Below, in pieces: positions 24,901-37,800 of a stretch of 64,000 nucleotides of DNA (position 1 is its first letter; each line of letters opens with the position of its first letter). The notes under the pieces were generated by a model. It was not told the DNA's origin and ran no database searches. It saw nothing but the letters and a program-made list of their open reading frames with translations. The stretch lies in the NCBI GenBank assembly GCA_024362935.1, contig JANCRA010000124.1, positions 124,001 to 188,000 of the forward strand, in the 5' to 3' direction. The stretch is from Setophaga petechia (lineage: Eukaryota; Chordata; Aves; Passeriformes; Parulidae). The position numbers and the translations under genes are program-made.

Positions 24901-27439
24901 TTCCCCCCTGCAAAATGCTGCCCTTAGACAATACTTTTCTCCCAACAAAATTACTCTGTAAAAGAAAAATATGTAGGCATTATTTTCAGCATGGAATTGT
25001 GATGTTGGGCTGAGTACTATTTTTTTCCCAAATGATAAGGACAGTAGAACAGAAAAACATTTTACTCTTATCAAATAAAGGGAACAATATAGTCTTGGAG
25101 GAGTAGACAAAAAAACTCATACAAAACACAAACAGTATGCCAGCTTAGCTTTGCAAGGCTGACAAAGCAGAAGTTATGCAAAGCAATGATATTGCACTTA
25201 CTCAAAATGAGTTGAGGAACAGGCACCTAAAAAGGACACTGGACATTAAAGACAAACCCCAAATAACCATATAGGGACTTCTAATAAGGTGTGCAACTAT
25301 GTAAAATAAAGTAATACACATACATCAAGTAATGAGGGATAGCCAATGAGTATGTCATCAGCATGTATGATTAAAAACTCTCAGGTTTGAGCATTTACCC
25401 AACATTCGGGGCACTCAGTTTGAGGAAGGATTCTCTGAGTGACCAGCACACTGCAACAAACAATGCTGCTTTCTAACACTCAAACCTATAGAAAGTTTTT
25501 ATCTGGACAATTTTGGTATTACAAGGGGGCTTGAAATTTAATTCTGCTTACCCTGGATATTGCTCCAAGTCTCCAAGCTTCGAACAGCTTGACACTAGAA
25601 TGTGCCAGAGGTTGTCATAAAAAATAAGCTCAAAACCAGAGCAGATACTGATCCAATAGCTGGAGTCTCAAAGGCAGACTTTGCACTTTGCAGGAAGCTG
25701 TCATTTAATAACAAGGAGAAATAAGGACTTCATCTCAAAGGTAGTGGACCATGTGACCAAAGCAAATATCTAGCTGCAGTAGAATACAGTATCTTTCACC
25801 CCAAATGTGTCATGGTTACAATACCTTCTCTTCCACTGACTAACCCAGTGCACTGTTTTCCCCTCTGGAGAGCTCCTAAAGTTGAACAGAAAGCACATAG
25901 ATAATCTCATGATTTAGCATCTCTGTGCAGGCCCCAGCTTCTCACTGAACTTAGGAAAGGGGTTATATTTTCTCACCTGGCATTATATTATATCAGCTCC
26001 AACACTGTGGCTCAGTCATTGGAAAGTGTTTGTCTTGCACTTGGCATGTCCCTAGACAAACTAGAGCTAATGTTTTGTAAAGGAGCTCTCAGCACTGGGA
26101 GATGGCTGGAGAAGTGTCAGCATTTTCTCAGGCCACAGGTGAGCTCTTAAATGGGAAGAGAGCAAGCCTGAGGCCTTGTGTCTGGCAGGAGGTTGCCCAG
26201 CCTGCAGACTGGAAAAGAAACTCAGCACTGTGGTATAGCTCCTGCTACAGGGTGATGTAGATATCCACCCACAGAAAATGCCTTGCCCCTTAGCTCTCAC
26301 CTTCACCCTGGATGAGAAGCTCAAGCTTAGACTAAACATTAACCAAAAACAACCTCCCCAGTAGTGCCACTCTGGCAGCACGCCAGAATACAGAGCTTAG
26401 CCACAGCATATGAAGGTGCAGATCCTGCCAGCCCAACACCAGCCAGGCCAAAAAGAGGTAAAAAATGGAAGCTTCACAGCATCTTCTTGTTGGCAGCTCA
26501 GAGACTTATTGAGCCAGCACTGGCTTTATGTGTTTGGCACCACTCCACCAATTTATCCTCTCAAACCCTATGAACTTTTGGTGGCCACAAGATCCTGCAA
26601 CAAAGTGAACTTACAAGTTAATGGCACATCATAGGGAGGGGGGTGGGTGTGGAAATCAAAACCGTCCTTTTTAGGGTTGGAGCTGGTATCTTAAGGTTGA
26701 GGTTAATGCAGAGATAGAAAGCTTAATTTCACAAGTAATGTTATGCATACAGCAAAGCTCAGCAAAGACTGGTTCTGAGTAGAAAGACGCCTGTTTTACC
26801 ACAGGCACCAGCACAGGCAGAAGGAGCTGCTGGGCTGCATAACCAGGTCAAACTGTTTCCCAGCCACAACAGTTGTCAGTGGCAGCACAAATCATTCTTG
26901 AGCACTTCATGCAGAGGTAACCAAGAGGTTCAAAACACCCATGGCATTGACTGACAGTCACCGCAGGTCTTGCAGGGGCCTGAGGGATTTGTGTCTGGCC
27001 CAATTGCAATTTTGTGACCTAAGTTCAGCGCTTTTCAGTATGACTGAAGTTTATGAAGCAGAAGGAAAGTAGATGAGAGCCCATGAGGACATGTGAGCTT
27101 GGCTCCAAAGTATAGGTCTTTATAGGCCTTGCAGGTATTCCTGCATTCACCACAGTTTAATAAAGAATGACCACAAGTGATTGGTTAACAATATGACCAG
27201 AGAAGATGGTCCTCAGCCAATACATGTGGACCAAAACCAAGAGCTGAGGAAGACACAAAAGAAAAGAAACTTATAACAGCTCTCACATGTCCTTCCCTTC
27301 TGATTTAATTTAAAAATTATTTTCAGAATTCCCCATCAGGATTAATACTTTGATACTTCTGTCTATATCAGGAGAGTTTATGTATCACAGGGGCCAATGT
27401 TTATTATATACTGTAGACACATGTCAGGCTGTGGTTTAA
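21961..27439. other. No gene seen
   Basis: The interval between the CpG island and the end of TBC1D2. No exon or clear transposon was recognised. 26,640-27,290 looks repeat-like but I cannot assign it. Confidence 0.45.
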
Positions 27440-28673
27440 TGTAGTACATGTTTCAAATGTCTTTATTATTAAACATAAGGCCAAGTCAGGAGGAAAGATT
27501 TTTAAGCTGTTGCAGAAAGCTCTAGGAAACAAAATTGTGAGTAAACTTCTAATTTTCATGGTCTTGATTTAGAAGATAATATCTGTAACAACAGCAAAAT
27601 TCTGTGTGCACTCGTGAACATAAGAGTAAAAGTAAATTAGATTAGCAATATCTTCTGTGGAGAAAAGCCTTCTGCCTTTTAGACTTCCCTATATACAAGG
27701 CATACTTTTAGAATGAGCTCATTTTTTTGAGATACTGTAGTAGGCTTCCAGTAACATTTTCTTCTCATCCCACGCTTTTAATGTGTGCAGCTCTCAGTGA
27801 CCTTCAGGGGATCTATCCACTTGTCCCAAAACTTCCACTTTGATTACTTCTCTGCTGGGTGGTTGGTGCCTCCACAGCTCTCTCCCATCTCAGTCTTCTG
27901 TAATGCATTGAAACTGGCTGACTTGTCCCGTGAGGTGGACCACGTGTCTCAGGTGAATAGGTAACATTTCCCCTAGAGTCTGTCATCTTGGCTACAGCCC
28001 ATGGGGCTGAGAATACTGTAGGCTATGAATTCCTCCCTTTCCTTCCTCTACAAACACTGACAACTTGAAGGGTTGGGTTATGAACCGCCATATATTTAAA
28101 GAAGGCATAAGCCACTTGGGTTCAAGGTCAGTCTAAAACATAGAGCAGAGACCCCTTGTAGCAGGGTCTGCTGCATGCTGTCAGTGCCAGCACTGCAGGC
28201 ACACCTGGAGTAATACACCACTCAGCAGGAAAGTGGGGCAGCAGGATCTGGCATTGTGTTTAGGTAACGAGGGAGTGTTCTTGGTTCATTATCTCTGGAG
28301 ATTTTACTTGTAGGTAAAGATCTCATTCAAGCCTCCATCAGGAAATGTATAAAAACCCTGCTAGATCTTTTGCATCATGTCAGTTCCTGTCATGACACCA
28401 CAATTGATATTTCTTCTGCACCCTCAGCTGTAATCCTGAACTGCACAGGACAGGATGGGCTAAATGGGGAGGAATAAAGAAGAGGATTAAACTCCTCTGA
28501 CACCTTCCAATCCATTATAAATCTGACTTCATATGGTCCCATAACTACAGCCTTGCTTATTGGGGCAGATGAACTCCTGTGACCACATTTCCCCCTCTGG
28601 TCCATTTCTTACTGACAGTTGCTACTGATGACCTTCTGCAGTATGGGAGGGAAGTGATGACAAACTCTTTTTG
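27440..28673 (-). other. TBC1D2: Probable TBC1D2 3' untranslated region with a candidate poly(A) signal
   Basis: Downstream of the stop no further coding exon is seen. On the minus strand an AATAAA lies at 27,467-27,462, and TTTATT also occurs on the plus strand near 27,398. Either could end the transcript, which would give a 3' UTR of about 1.2 kb. This rests only on the hexamers; the true cleavage site may differ. Confidence 0.35.
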
Positions 28674-28875
28674 TTAGCTCTCTTCCTCCTCTTCACTAAC
28701 AACCTCCTCCAGGTCCTGAGGTCCCTGTTCTGCTCTCTCTTTCACATAGGCTGCCTTGATCTGTTCAAGTTCACACAGCTCTGCCTCAAGCTCTTCTTTG
28801 TGCATTGACCGACGGTTCCTCAGCAGTTTCATGGGGAAGGGGTTTAAGTCATTGAAGGCAATGTTCATCAGTTTC
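28674..28875 (-). CDS. TBC1D2: TBC1D2 coding exon 13 (C terminus and stop)
   Basis: The acceptor is ACTTTCTATTGTAG; 202 nt to the TAA at 28,676-28,674. It reads RKLMNIAFNDLNPFPMKLL, then a charged helix (EELEAELCELEQIKAAYV) and an acidic tail. It aligns with human RKLMNIAFNDMNPFRMKQL. Confidence 0.96.
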
Positions 28876-31800
28876 CTACAATAGAAAGTACAGCTATGGT
28901 CAATTTATTTACAGGCTGGTAACACATGGTAGCAGATACACCAGGAGCATTCTGGGGTATTAAAGAATAGGGCCACAGACTTCAGCTCTCTGAGCTAAAA
29001 AGTCACCAAACAGCCAAGTCTTAAAGGAATTCTTTCCCACACAAGCACCAACCCAAGCAGTACTTCACATACACGTATACCATCCCACCTTTTAAGACAT
29101 CAGTGTGCAGCCGTCATTAAGGAGACAATGGATCAGATGCCAATTCTGATGGCCTGTCAGGGAGGGATATTCCTGATGTAGAGCTTTTCTGATCACAGAC
29201 ATCTCAGAGACATGTTGCCATTCAAGGTCATGGGTTGTGCTGTGTTCCCAAATACCCCAACTACAGCTGAGAGAAATCCAGCAATCACTAGCACAAGTAC
29301 CAGCTGCTACAAGAAGACTGACCCAGACTTTGTGGCTTGCTCTGCTGTAGCATGCCTTTGCTTAAGCCAAAAAGATTTTAAATAATACAATGAAGGGAAA
29401 GTCAAAAAAAGATAAATGGATCCATGTGCCACAGACCTATCAATGCATTTGTGTCTCTTAATAAACTAGTCACAACTTCTGTTAAGCTGACTCAACAGGC
29501 AAGCAAGTACAAACACAGAATGGAATGCAGTTGTCTACAACTCAGTCCTACCTGCCGTCCGTGATCATCCTCGTGAAGAAGCGTAGGTACTGGTAGATCT
29601 CCACACTGTCATGAATTCTTAGGATTTCCTCCTCATTGTATTTAAAAATCGCAAGAGCATAGCGGAAAATGACCTGGAGGGTTAAAAGGTACTTGAGTAG
29701 ATAAAGTTTTAAGTAACTTAAGGTCCAGGCCATCCTGTAGAAAGATGGTGTTGGGCACATAGCACTGCAGTACAGACTAGATCCAGGGTTACTCCTGCTC
29801 TCAATAGTATGTTCTAGGGCAGGCCTAAAGGAGTACAGAGCTAATCTCAAGAGAACGACCATCTGTTAGCTAAATTGCAACTCCAGAGAATACCAGGCTC
29901 TACAAAAGTACCCCACAGGGGTTACACAAGGGTTCTGCAGTTCTCCCTATGCACAGGGACAGTGCATAGGAGACAGACATTTTCAGATACTGTCTATCTT
30001 ATGCTGCCTTTATGTCTAATATTCTTAGCTGTGTCACAGAGTAGGAGACACCATGGCCTATCAGAGAGATGTTCTGCAGTACAACTATCTGCTAAAAAGT
30101 ACCAAGTGCACAGAACCAGAAACCAGGTCTGCCTACTAGCAGCAAGTACATAGAAAACAGGGGCTTGGAGACATCAAGGCATGCCACCAAACAGGCAGGA
30201 TAGGCCAAGCAGTTCAACCTCATGTATCTTTGACATATGTGTATGCCCATCACCCTGTCACTATGCCACAGAGGTGGTACAGATGGAAGGAAGGCCTAGA
30301 CTGAGAGCTGCACCTTAGTTCCCTCATACAAGAAGGCGTCCCACACTCGCAGGAGGATGTCGCTGACCAGGCTGTCCACAAAGGCCACCAGAAACCAGTT
30401 GAAGGTGATGAGTGAGACATCAATGCGATACTGCTCAAAATGAGCCATGAGGCGAGGCAGCTTCTCGGACAGGAAGTCTTTGAAGACTCTCTGATCTACC
30501 TAAAATTGGCAAAAAAGAAAACAATGAAGTCTTAGTCAAGAGCAGTCCTGCTGTTAAAGGAGAGGAGTGGTGCAACAGGACAATGGCCCTTGCATGTCAC
30601 GGTCATCACTGGTGCTGCCTTCTAGTGAACCACACCTTAGGAGGAGCAAAGCATCCTTTGTCTCCCAACCCTTCAAACTCACTGAGAAGTGTACTTGTAT
30701 GCGGCATCCAGAGCAAGGCATGGAGCTGAAACAAGGCCATGATATAGGCAGAGAAATACACGTTCTTCTCAAGCAAAGAGTAATATTCCTTGCCAATCTC
30801 AAAGTCACCAGGGAAAATCTGACACATCTTCCTGCACTGGCCTTACTGGGATTTTCTGTGATAACATGAGCATCCAGTTGAATGACAGGCATTAAAACCT
30901 GCTCAGGTCTGAATGACTCTACATGACCCAACAGACTGAACATCTTGAATATCTCTGACTTTGCAGAGGAACCTGATTTTCTCACTTAAGCTTCTCTTTG
31001 TGGTCTGAGTACTGTCTGTGCTTTGCTTCTGGTTGCATGAGCCAGAACACAGAAATGCAGTCAGTGAGATCCTTGATCCGGGTTTGTAAAGGTTTCATGT
31101 CAGCAGAGCCATGCTTTCTGGAGGGTAAGTGCTAAAGAGCAGGATCATGTTCAGGGCCTCCCTCTGCCATATCATATCAATGCCCCAGCTGTATCAGCCC
31201 ACTTAGCTGTGACACAGGGGTAAAAACTATACAGGTAGTACGCTTTGTCTTCAAAATTTGCAATTTTAAGTTTTCCAGCCAACTCACTTTATCAAGCCAA
31301 CCCACAAAGCATCACCTTAGATGTTCCTCTTTACATGGGTGTCGGCTAGACTTTCAGATACCAACCATGAGGTCAGAAATTCTTTCTAAAGAAGACTTTC
31401 AGCTGACAGTGTTTTCTCACCAAATGTAGGCAAGCCTCTTCAGTCTATCATACTTTCCCTGTCAGTCTCTACTTGTTCACTATTGAGTGCTGTCTATTAA
31501 ATCCCACAGCTAACACAGCCTCCTCTGGAAAGACATTTTGCTATCTTCAAAGTGATATAACTGTTTCCCCAGTCTGTGAGTTGGCCTCTCCACCACCACA
31601 CCACTGTCCCAGTAAATGTTAGTCAACAAATTCACTGGTATCAGTCACTCTTAGCTACTGACTCTTGAAGCCTCCTCTATTGTGGGCCCACAGGTAGAAA
31701 CAAAACTTTTTTTCTCTGAAAGGACCACACACAACAGAGACACCAAGTAAAGCTTACCAGACTCACTGATGGGTGAGGGTGGTGTGGGCACACAATTACA

Positions 31801-34800
31801 ATTCCATTTAATTATATGAGAGTTAGCTTATCTCAGTCTGCCTCAGAGGACAGAGTACATCTGACACAAGACACACTGAAAACTTTGAAATCCAGTGATT
31901 TTGGATCAGGTGGGTAAGCTATTTGCAGTACAACAGCTGATATCAAAAGGCCAAAATATTTTCTGATGTGCAGAGAGCCCATAATGAGAACTAACACCAT
32001 GCTTGATCATGAACTCAGGCAAATACAGTGAATATAAAAATCTCAGTATTTTCATCCACATGTACATGGCACAAAGAGTGCAGCTTCAAAAACTAAAGGG
32101 CTGCAAAGTGGTGCCTTCCTCATATTCAGTCTATACATATCAGGATTTGCTGCTTCAACTCTATTAAAACTTCTTTAAAATAAGTAACTGTGCAATTAAT
32201 GGGGCACCTTCCTTCTGACTAATGTGATTTCATTCTTTTATCTCATTCCCTAGAGCTGGTGACCAATTTTGCTGCTCTGTGTGAATGTAACAATTTTGTA
32301 CTCTCAAGTCTCCAATGCCTCTGCAATGGAAGGGATTGTAAGGTGCTATCACTATCCTGTGAGAAATCAAACACACAGCAGGTAGACTACTCACTTTTAA
32401 ATCTTTACTTCACATCACCGTATGAGAGTCCAAGCAGATGTGAGGGTGCTCAGCTCACCTGTGATGTTATTAGTGTTTCACTGTAGTAATCTGCCGGCAT
32501 TAGGTTCTCCACAATATAAACTAGACACCAGAAAGCACTTTCCTCATCTTCTAGGACCAAAAGAGCAACAGCTGCCAATCTGTGATGGACAAGACATGGT
32601 GAGAGTATTCAGTACTGGAGGAGGAGTCATCAACACAGGAATTGAAGAATACAAGAGGTCTTTTTGCATGTCTCCAGCTCCATTGGTATCCAAAATATCA
32701 AATGTGGCAGGAAAGCCAGACAGAGGTAAGTGATCTGTTTCTGAAGGAACCACAGGGATGTGATCTTCTTTCCCATGTGGCTCTGTCAGAACATATGGAA
32801 CTGATGTGACAAAGAGATTTCCCAGCTAATGGAATGTTCTGTAGATCTGCTGAAATTAGTAGTGTGCTGATTTGGCCTATGTCAATACAAGAAAGAGGTC
32901 ATACAGAGCTACTTCATATTCTTCATATTATGTGATATAGTTAATCTCTCCATACATTCTTTACAGCCCTGACCTCCTTCAGCTATGACTTACTGCCTTT
33001 TAGACAGACTAGAAAGATGATGCCTTTTATTAAGGGCTCTCTGGAGGAAAGCTTCTATCATCTTTCTGAGGATCATCCAAAGATCATTAGGAATAAACAG
33101 CTTATGCACATCTCCCTCATGTGAAAAGGTCCAACTAGTAATTCCCTTCGTACAGCTAATGCCTACTGCCTTTTCTACTGGCAGCACAATTCTAGGAAAT
33201 TCAGGTTCATCTTTCCTATAGCCTTCTTTGGGAATTGAAAGAAACTTTTATATTCTCTGAATCTTCTCTTTTCCAGACAGAACAACCGTGGTTTCCTCAA
33301 GTCTCTCTTTGTGTCATTTGCTGCAACTCCCGTGCATGTTAACACTTCCCAACATTTCCTCCAACTGTTCTCAGCAAAAAAGGGAATCACCAGGGTAGTG
33401 TTCTGCTTTACTACTTTACATTATTACTTAAAAATTCAGCCCAGCCTTGTGGTGTTATTCTGGGACTGCTTCACTCCTCCTTCTATAGCTGTTCTTTCCC
33501 ATTCTGTAACTATAGAGATGCCATGCAAGTGCATCCTGCTGCTTTCTGGATCCCAGTTACAACACTGGATGAAAAATAAGTCACCAAATGCAGAATTCTG
33601 CAATTAAATACCTACAGCTAGAACAGAACTGTAGAGAGGCAAGAGCCTGAGGCTGTTTGAATCACAGCCTAGAGTATGTGTCCACATCTTTTCAGTGCCA
33701 TCTCATGAAGAAGCAGCGTACCTGTTCAATCCCTGGCAGTATCCAATGGCAGGATTGTGCCAGGAGAATGCCAATAACACCCTCCGGAGCCTGGGAATGA
33801 GCTGGGAGGTGGGAGAGGAGAAATGCTTGTTGTTGGTCAGTGTGCGGGGCAGGTCAAGCTCAATCTGCCGGCAGGCTGGGTGCTCGGTGCTCCTGCTCTG
33901 CTCCAGCAGCCGCTGGTAGTGGCCGGGCGCTGGGCTGCAGTGCCGGCTGACCATCCACCGCCACACCCGCTGCCGATGCTCCACTGGGATACCACTTCGG
34001 ATCAGACTCTTCAGCTCTGCACAGGGGTTCAGCTCGCCAATGCTGTTCCATCTGTCACGGAGGGGTTTCTCCACTATTTCCTGGCTCCGCAATTTGTTGG
34101 ACTTTATCTCAAGGGCTTGAATTTTGGCCAGGAGTTTCCAGTCCTCAATTTCATAGTCAGGTACAGTCATAAACCCATACTCATCATACTCACTGGAGGG
34201 ACACAAGGCAGTGTTTAGTTCAAATGACAGTGCTGGTACCTGTGTCAAGGACACTTACACTTACATCCCAGCTACAGCCTGCTGCCATACCATCACCCAT
34301 ACTGGAGCACAAGTACTTGTGGGCTGGCACCCCTACCCCCCGTCTCTTTCCAGGCTGCACTGAGATCTAAGAAATGCTCCTTAGGCCTCAACTTCACTTT
34401 GTTGTGCTGTCACTTAATATTAAATCTGGGTTTTTCTGATACCCTTGCTAGGGATTTTTTAAAGTGATCTCAAACACTCATTTGTAACAGTACTCCTTCA
34501 CTTCTCTGCATGTGACTGCCTACCTCAGAGCCTTACAGACAAATGAGAACCTGCAGCACTGGCATACACACACCAACTCAAGTGTAACTTTGCTCTGAGC
34601 GGCAGACCAACCTCATCAGACACCTCATCAGCCCCTAAAGAAATACTAACCTCACCCTGTATACCTTGTCCCTACCCTGTCCCAGTGCAGAGAAGTTCTG
34701 TAGGAGAGGACTGGAAAGGCTTTGGGGCATGAGATCAAACAACAGAGATCCACAGTTCCTTCTGATGTCTCCTTGTACAAAATTCAAATCTCTTACTGAT

Positions 34801-37800
34801 CAGAACACACCAAGAGTACAGATAGTATAGCTTGTCAAGGTTTGTGCATCGTCTGTCCACAAGGTGGGAAACTTATAAGGAATCATCATATTCTTGACAA
34901 AGAGACCTAGAGGAGTCTCCTCTTGTGGATGCCAGCCTGGTCAGGGAGAGAGAAACAGCAATTGTTTCTCACAGGGGTTTGTGAGAATTTTAAGGAATTG
35001 TAGGAATGTGATAACTTGTTAGTATAAACAATTTGCAGGTGATGGTTTTCCACTTTGTTTCCCTATTCTTCTCAAGGATGATGTGTAACAAGCCTATCAA
35101 AGTAGAATGTATCGTATCAGTCTATATAAACTGAAAAATCCTTTGTAATAAAGCTTCTTTTTCTTCTCTTGCAATTGAGTCTCTTGTCTGTTCTTGTGTC
35201 ATTCTCAGCTCAAGGGTGACATCATCTCCAAAGCTACATGGAGAACCTGTGAGACTGACCAAACAGATAAAATGGGAACTGCTACAGAACAGGGGCCCCC
35301 ACTGTGCCGGAAGGCATAGACACAAATGTAGGCCCTGCTACAGAATGTTGTTAGATGTATCTTGCCTGCACACTTCTCTTTGCAGACAGGCTTCTACAAA
35401 GCTGTGAATATCCCCATGCTCTCAACTCTTACCTTACAGGGTTCAAGTTAAAACCTTCTTCCGCTTCTTCCTTCACATCCCACTGGAGAGCTTCCTGGAT
35501 GAGGTTCTTCACCAATTCAGCATGCGAGTTGGGCAGGCCAGGCACAGCCTCCTGCAGCTTTCTCAAGACTGTCAAGTATTTGCTCTCCATCTGGCAGTTT
35601 CTTGCTTGCAGGCAGGCACACTGTAGGGGAAACAAGAAGGAAAGAGCTCGCTCAGTGGTAGTCCTTCCTGTGTTACCACTGCTCTCTACTGGCCTGGTCT
35701 GCACATAAAGTAAAGACTTCTGCAGAGCAAAGCCTCAGGAAACACATTTAATAGTTTTCCACAATCAGTGGAATTGCAGCCATGAATGAATCACCACGGT
35801 CTATGAACAAGCACAAGCTGCAGTAGCTAACATGCAACAGAAATTGCTTGAGTGGGAGACCTACTACATCATCACCTACTTTAACTACTGCATTGCGTCA
35901 GTAGATGGCCACACCCCACCAGCTCAACTAAGGACACAGTCAAAGAGCCAGCTCTGCATCTGAGTTCTCTGCTCTCTTTTCCCCTCATCCTCAGACAAGT
36001 TCTCTATACATCGATCTGTATCCTGCTAAAACATACCACTTCAGACACTGAGCTGTAAGTATAGCGTTTTCAGGATACATGGTAGCACCACAGACTAGGT
36101 GATCACATGTCCCCCAGCATCCCCAGTCCCACGACACTGGTACACATCATTTCTCATGCATAGGAAACCCAACTGAGATCAAACAGCATGACAGTACCTG
36201 CCACCACCTTAGTCCTGCTCACAGAAAGCAAAAAAAAAAAAAAGAATAAGGATTATTAATGCACGCCACAAGTGGGGAACTCAGGCCACATAGGTGACAA
36301 GACTCACCCAGTGTCTCACAGGAAGCTCAGTGAAGACTCCTGTTCAGTGGGATGCAAAAGTTGAAGACAAGAACAAAACAGAGAGAATTACATTGCATAT
36401 AGATGGGACAGAAAGGAGCATGGTTTCTTTCATACTACCACTTTAGTCAGCATTTTACCTCACACTGAGCATGCTGGGCTCGTGTGATAACTTCCTTTTT
36501 GAAGGTTATGGCAGTGTCAGGATGAGAGGGCAGTAAGTTAGGAGGAAGGCAGGGTTTCAGAGAACTAGAAAGCAAACAGATATAAGAATGGCAATAACAC
36601 TCCAGAAGCAGGTTTTTGCCCTGTCTCAGAAGTCATGACTGTGAAGACATACCTGTAATGGCACACTCCCCCATCATGTGGCCCTAAGGCCATATTAAGA
36701 TCCGGAAATGCTTGTTAGGCCTCAGTCTCGATGAACAGCACCTGGGTTAAGCTGTTGTGCTTCTCAGAAATATTGTCTGCTCCCAGGAACTGGTGCTAAT
36801 GAGCTTTGGTTTTTAAAAAACACCACTGGAAACTTATCTTTCTTGCAAACTCAAGTGGAGGAACATCTTTGTCATCAAATTTTCAAAAGTTACCAATTGC
36901 AGCCAGGATAGTAAATTACTATGACTAAAGGCAATTCTCTTATGAACGTATAAACAGTAGTCCCAAGTGAGACCCTCTGAGCTCTTCTGGACCACAGTGT
37001 GCTGTGATCAGCAACCTCCCCCTGAGTCTCTGAGTGGGGCCTCTCAGAGCCAGGGAACTCTCAAGTTTGCTGTACTTGGAGCGCCACTGCCAAACAATGA
37101 TGACAAAGCCTGGGCCCATGTCCCCACTCCCCTTTGGCCTGCTGAGAAGATGTAGACATCTGACACGGGCACTTCACTGAGCTCGAGGGAGAATTTTCAC
37201 AGGTGCCTTGTACATAGTCTAGGTCTGTGTGAATACGTTACAGAAAATGTACCTAGAATCTTAGATTCTCAGGTATTTTAGGTTAGTAAGTTAGGCCTGT
37301 AAGTGAGTTACTGTTGTGATTGCAGTAAATTCCATAGAATCTTTCATAAATTGTTTAAATTCAGCCATTGTTTAAGTGTGGTTAACTTTAAGTGCGTTAA
37401 AATCTTTAGGCCCAAACTATTGTTCAAGTCCAGAGCTAAGTTTTGCACAGGAGTCCACACTGAACCTTGTGATTCAGTGGGAGGGCCATCCTTACCCGTT
37501 TCCATACCCAGATTTCACATAGATTTTTAACTGATTTTTAGGTTAGTACTGTTTTATCTTTGTGTGCTTTAACCATCTAGTAAGTAGTAGAGTGAACCTT
37601 GGCAATGAGCTTTGCCATGCTTTCACTTCAATATTGAACCTGCTATCCTAACCTTTGCCAGCGATTCTTTAAGCAATCTAAGACACTCATTCGCAACAAT
37701 ACCTTAAAACCCAGGGAAGTAAATCCTAGGCAAACCCACAAAACAAATGCTGGCACACAGCTCCAGCCTTGAGAGTCGTTCAGGACCAGAAAATAGGATT

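Noticed and set aside
34982..35207. Exact 226-bp boundaries for the LTR near 35 kb, based on the TGAGAAT/ATTCTCA termini
   Set aside because: The flanking bases do not form a target-site duplication, and upstream sequence also looks LTR-like, so only approximate limits are given.
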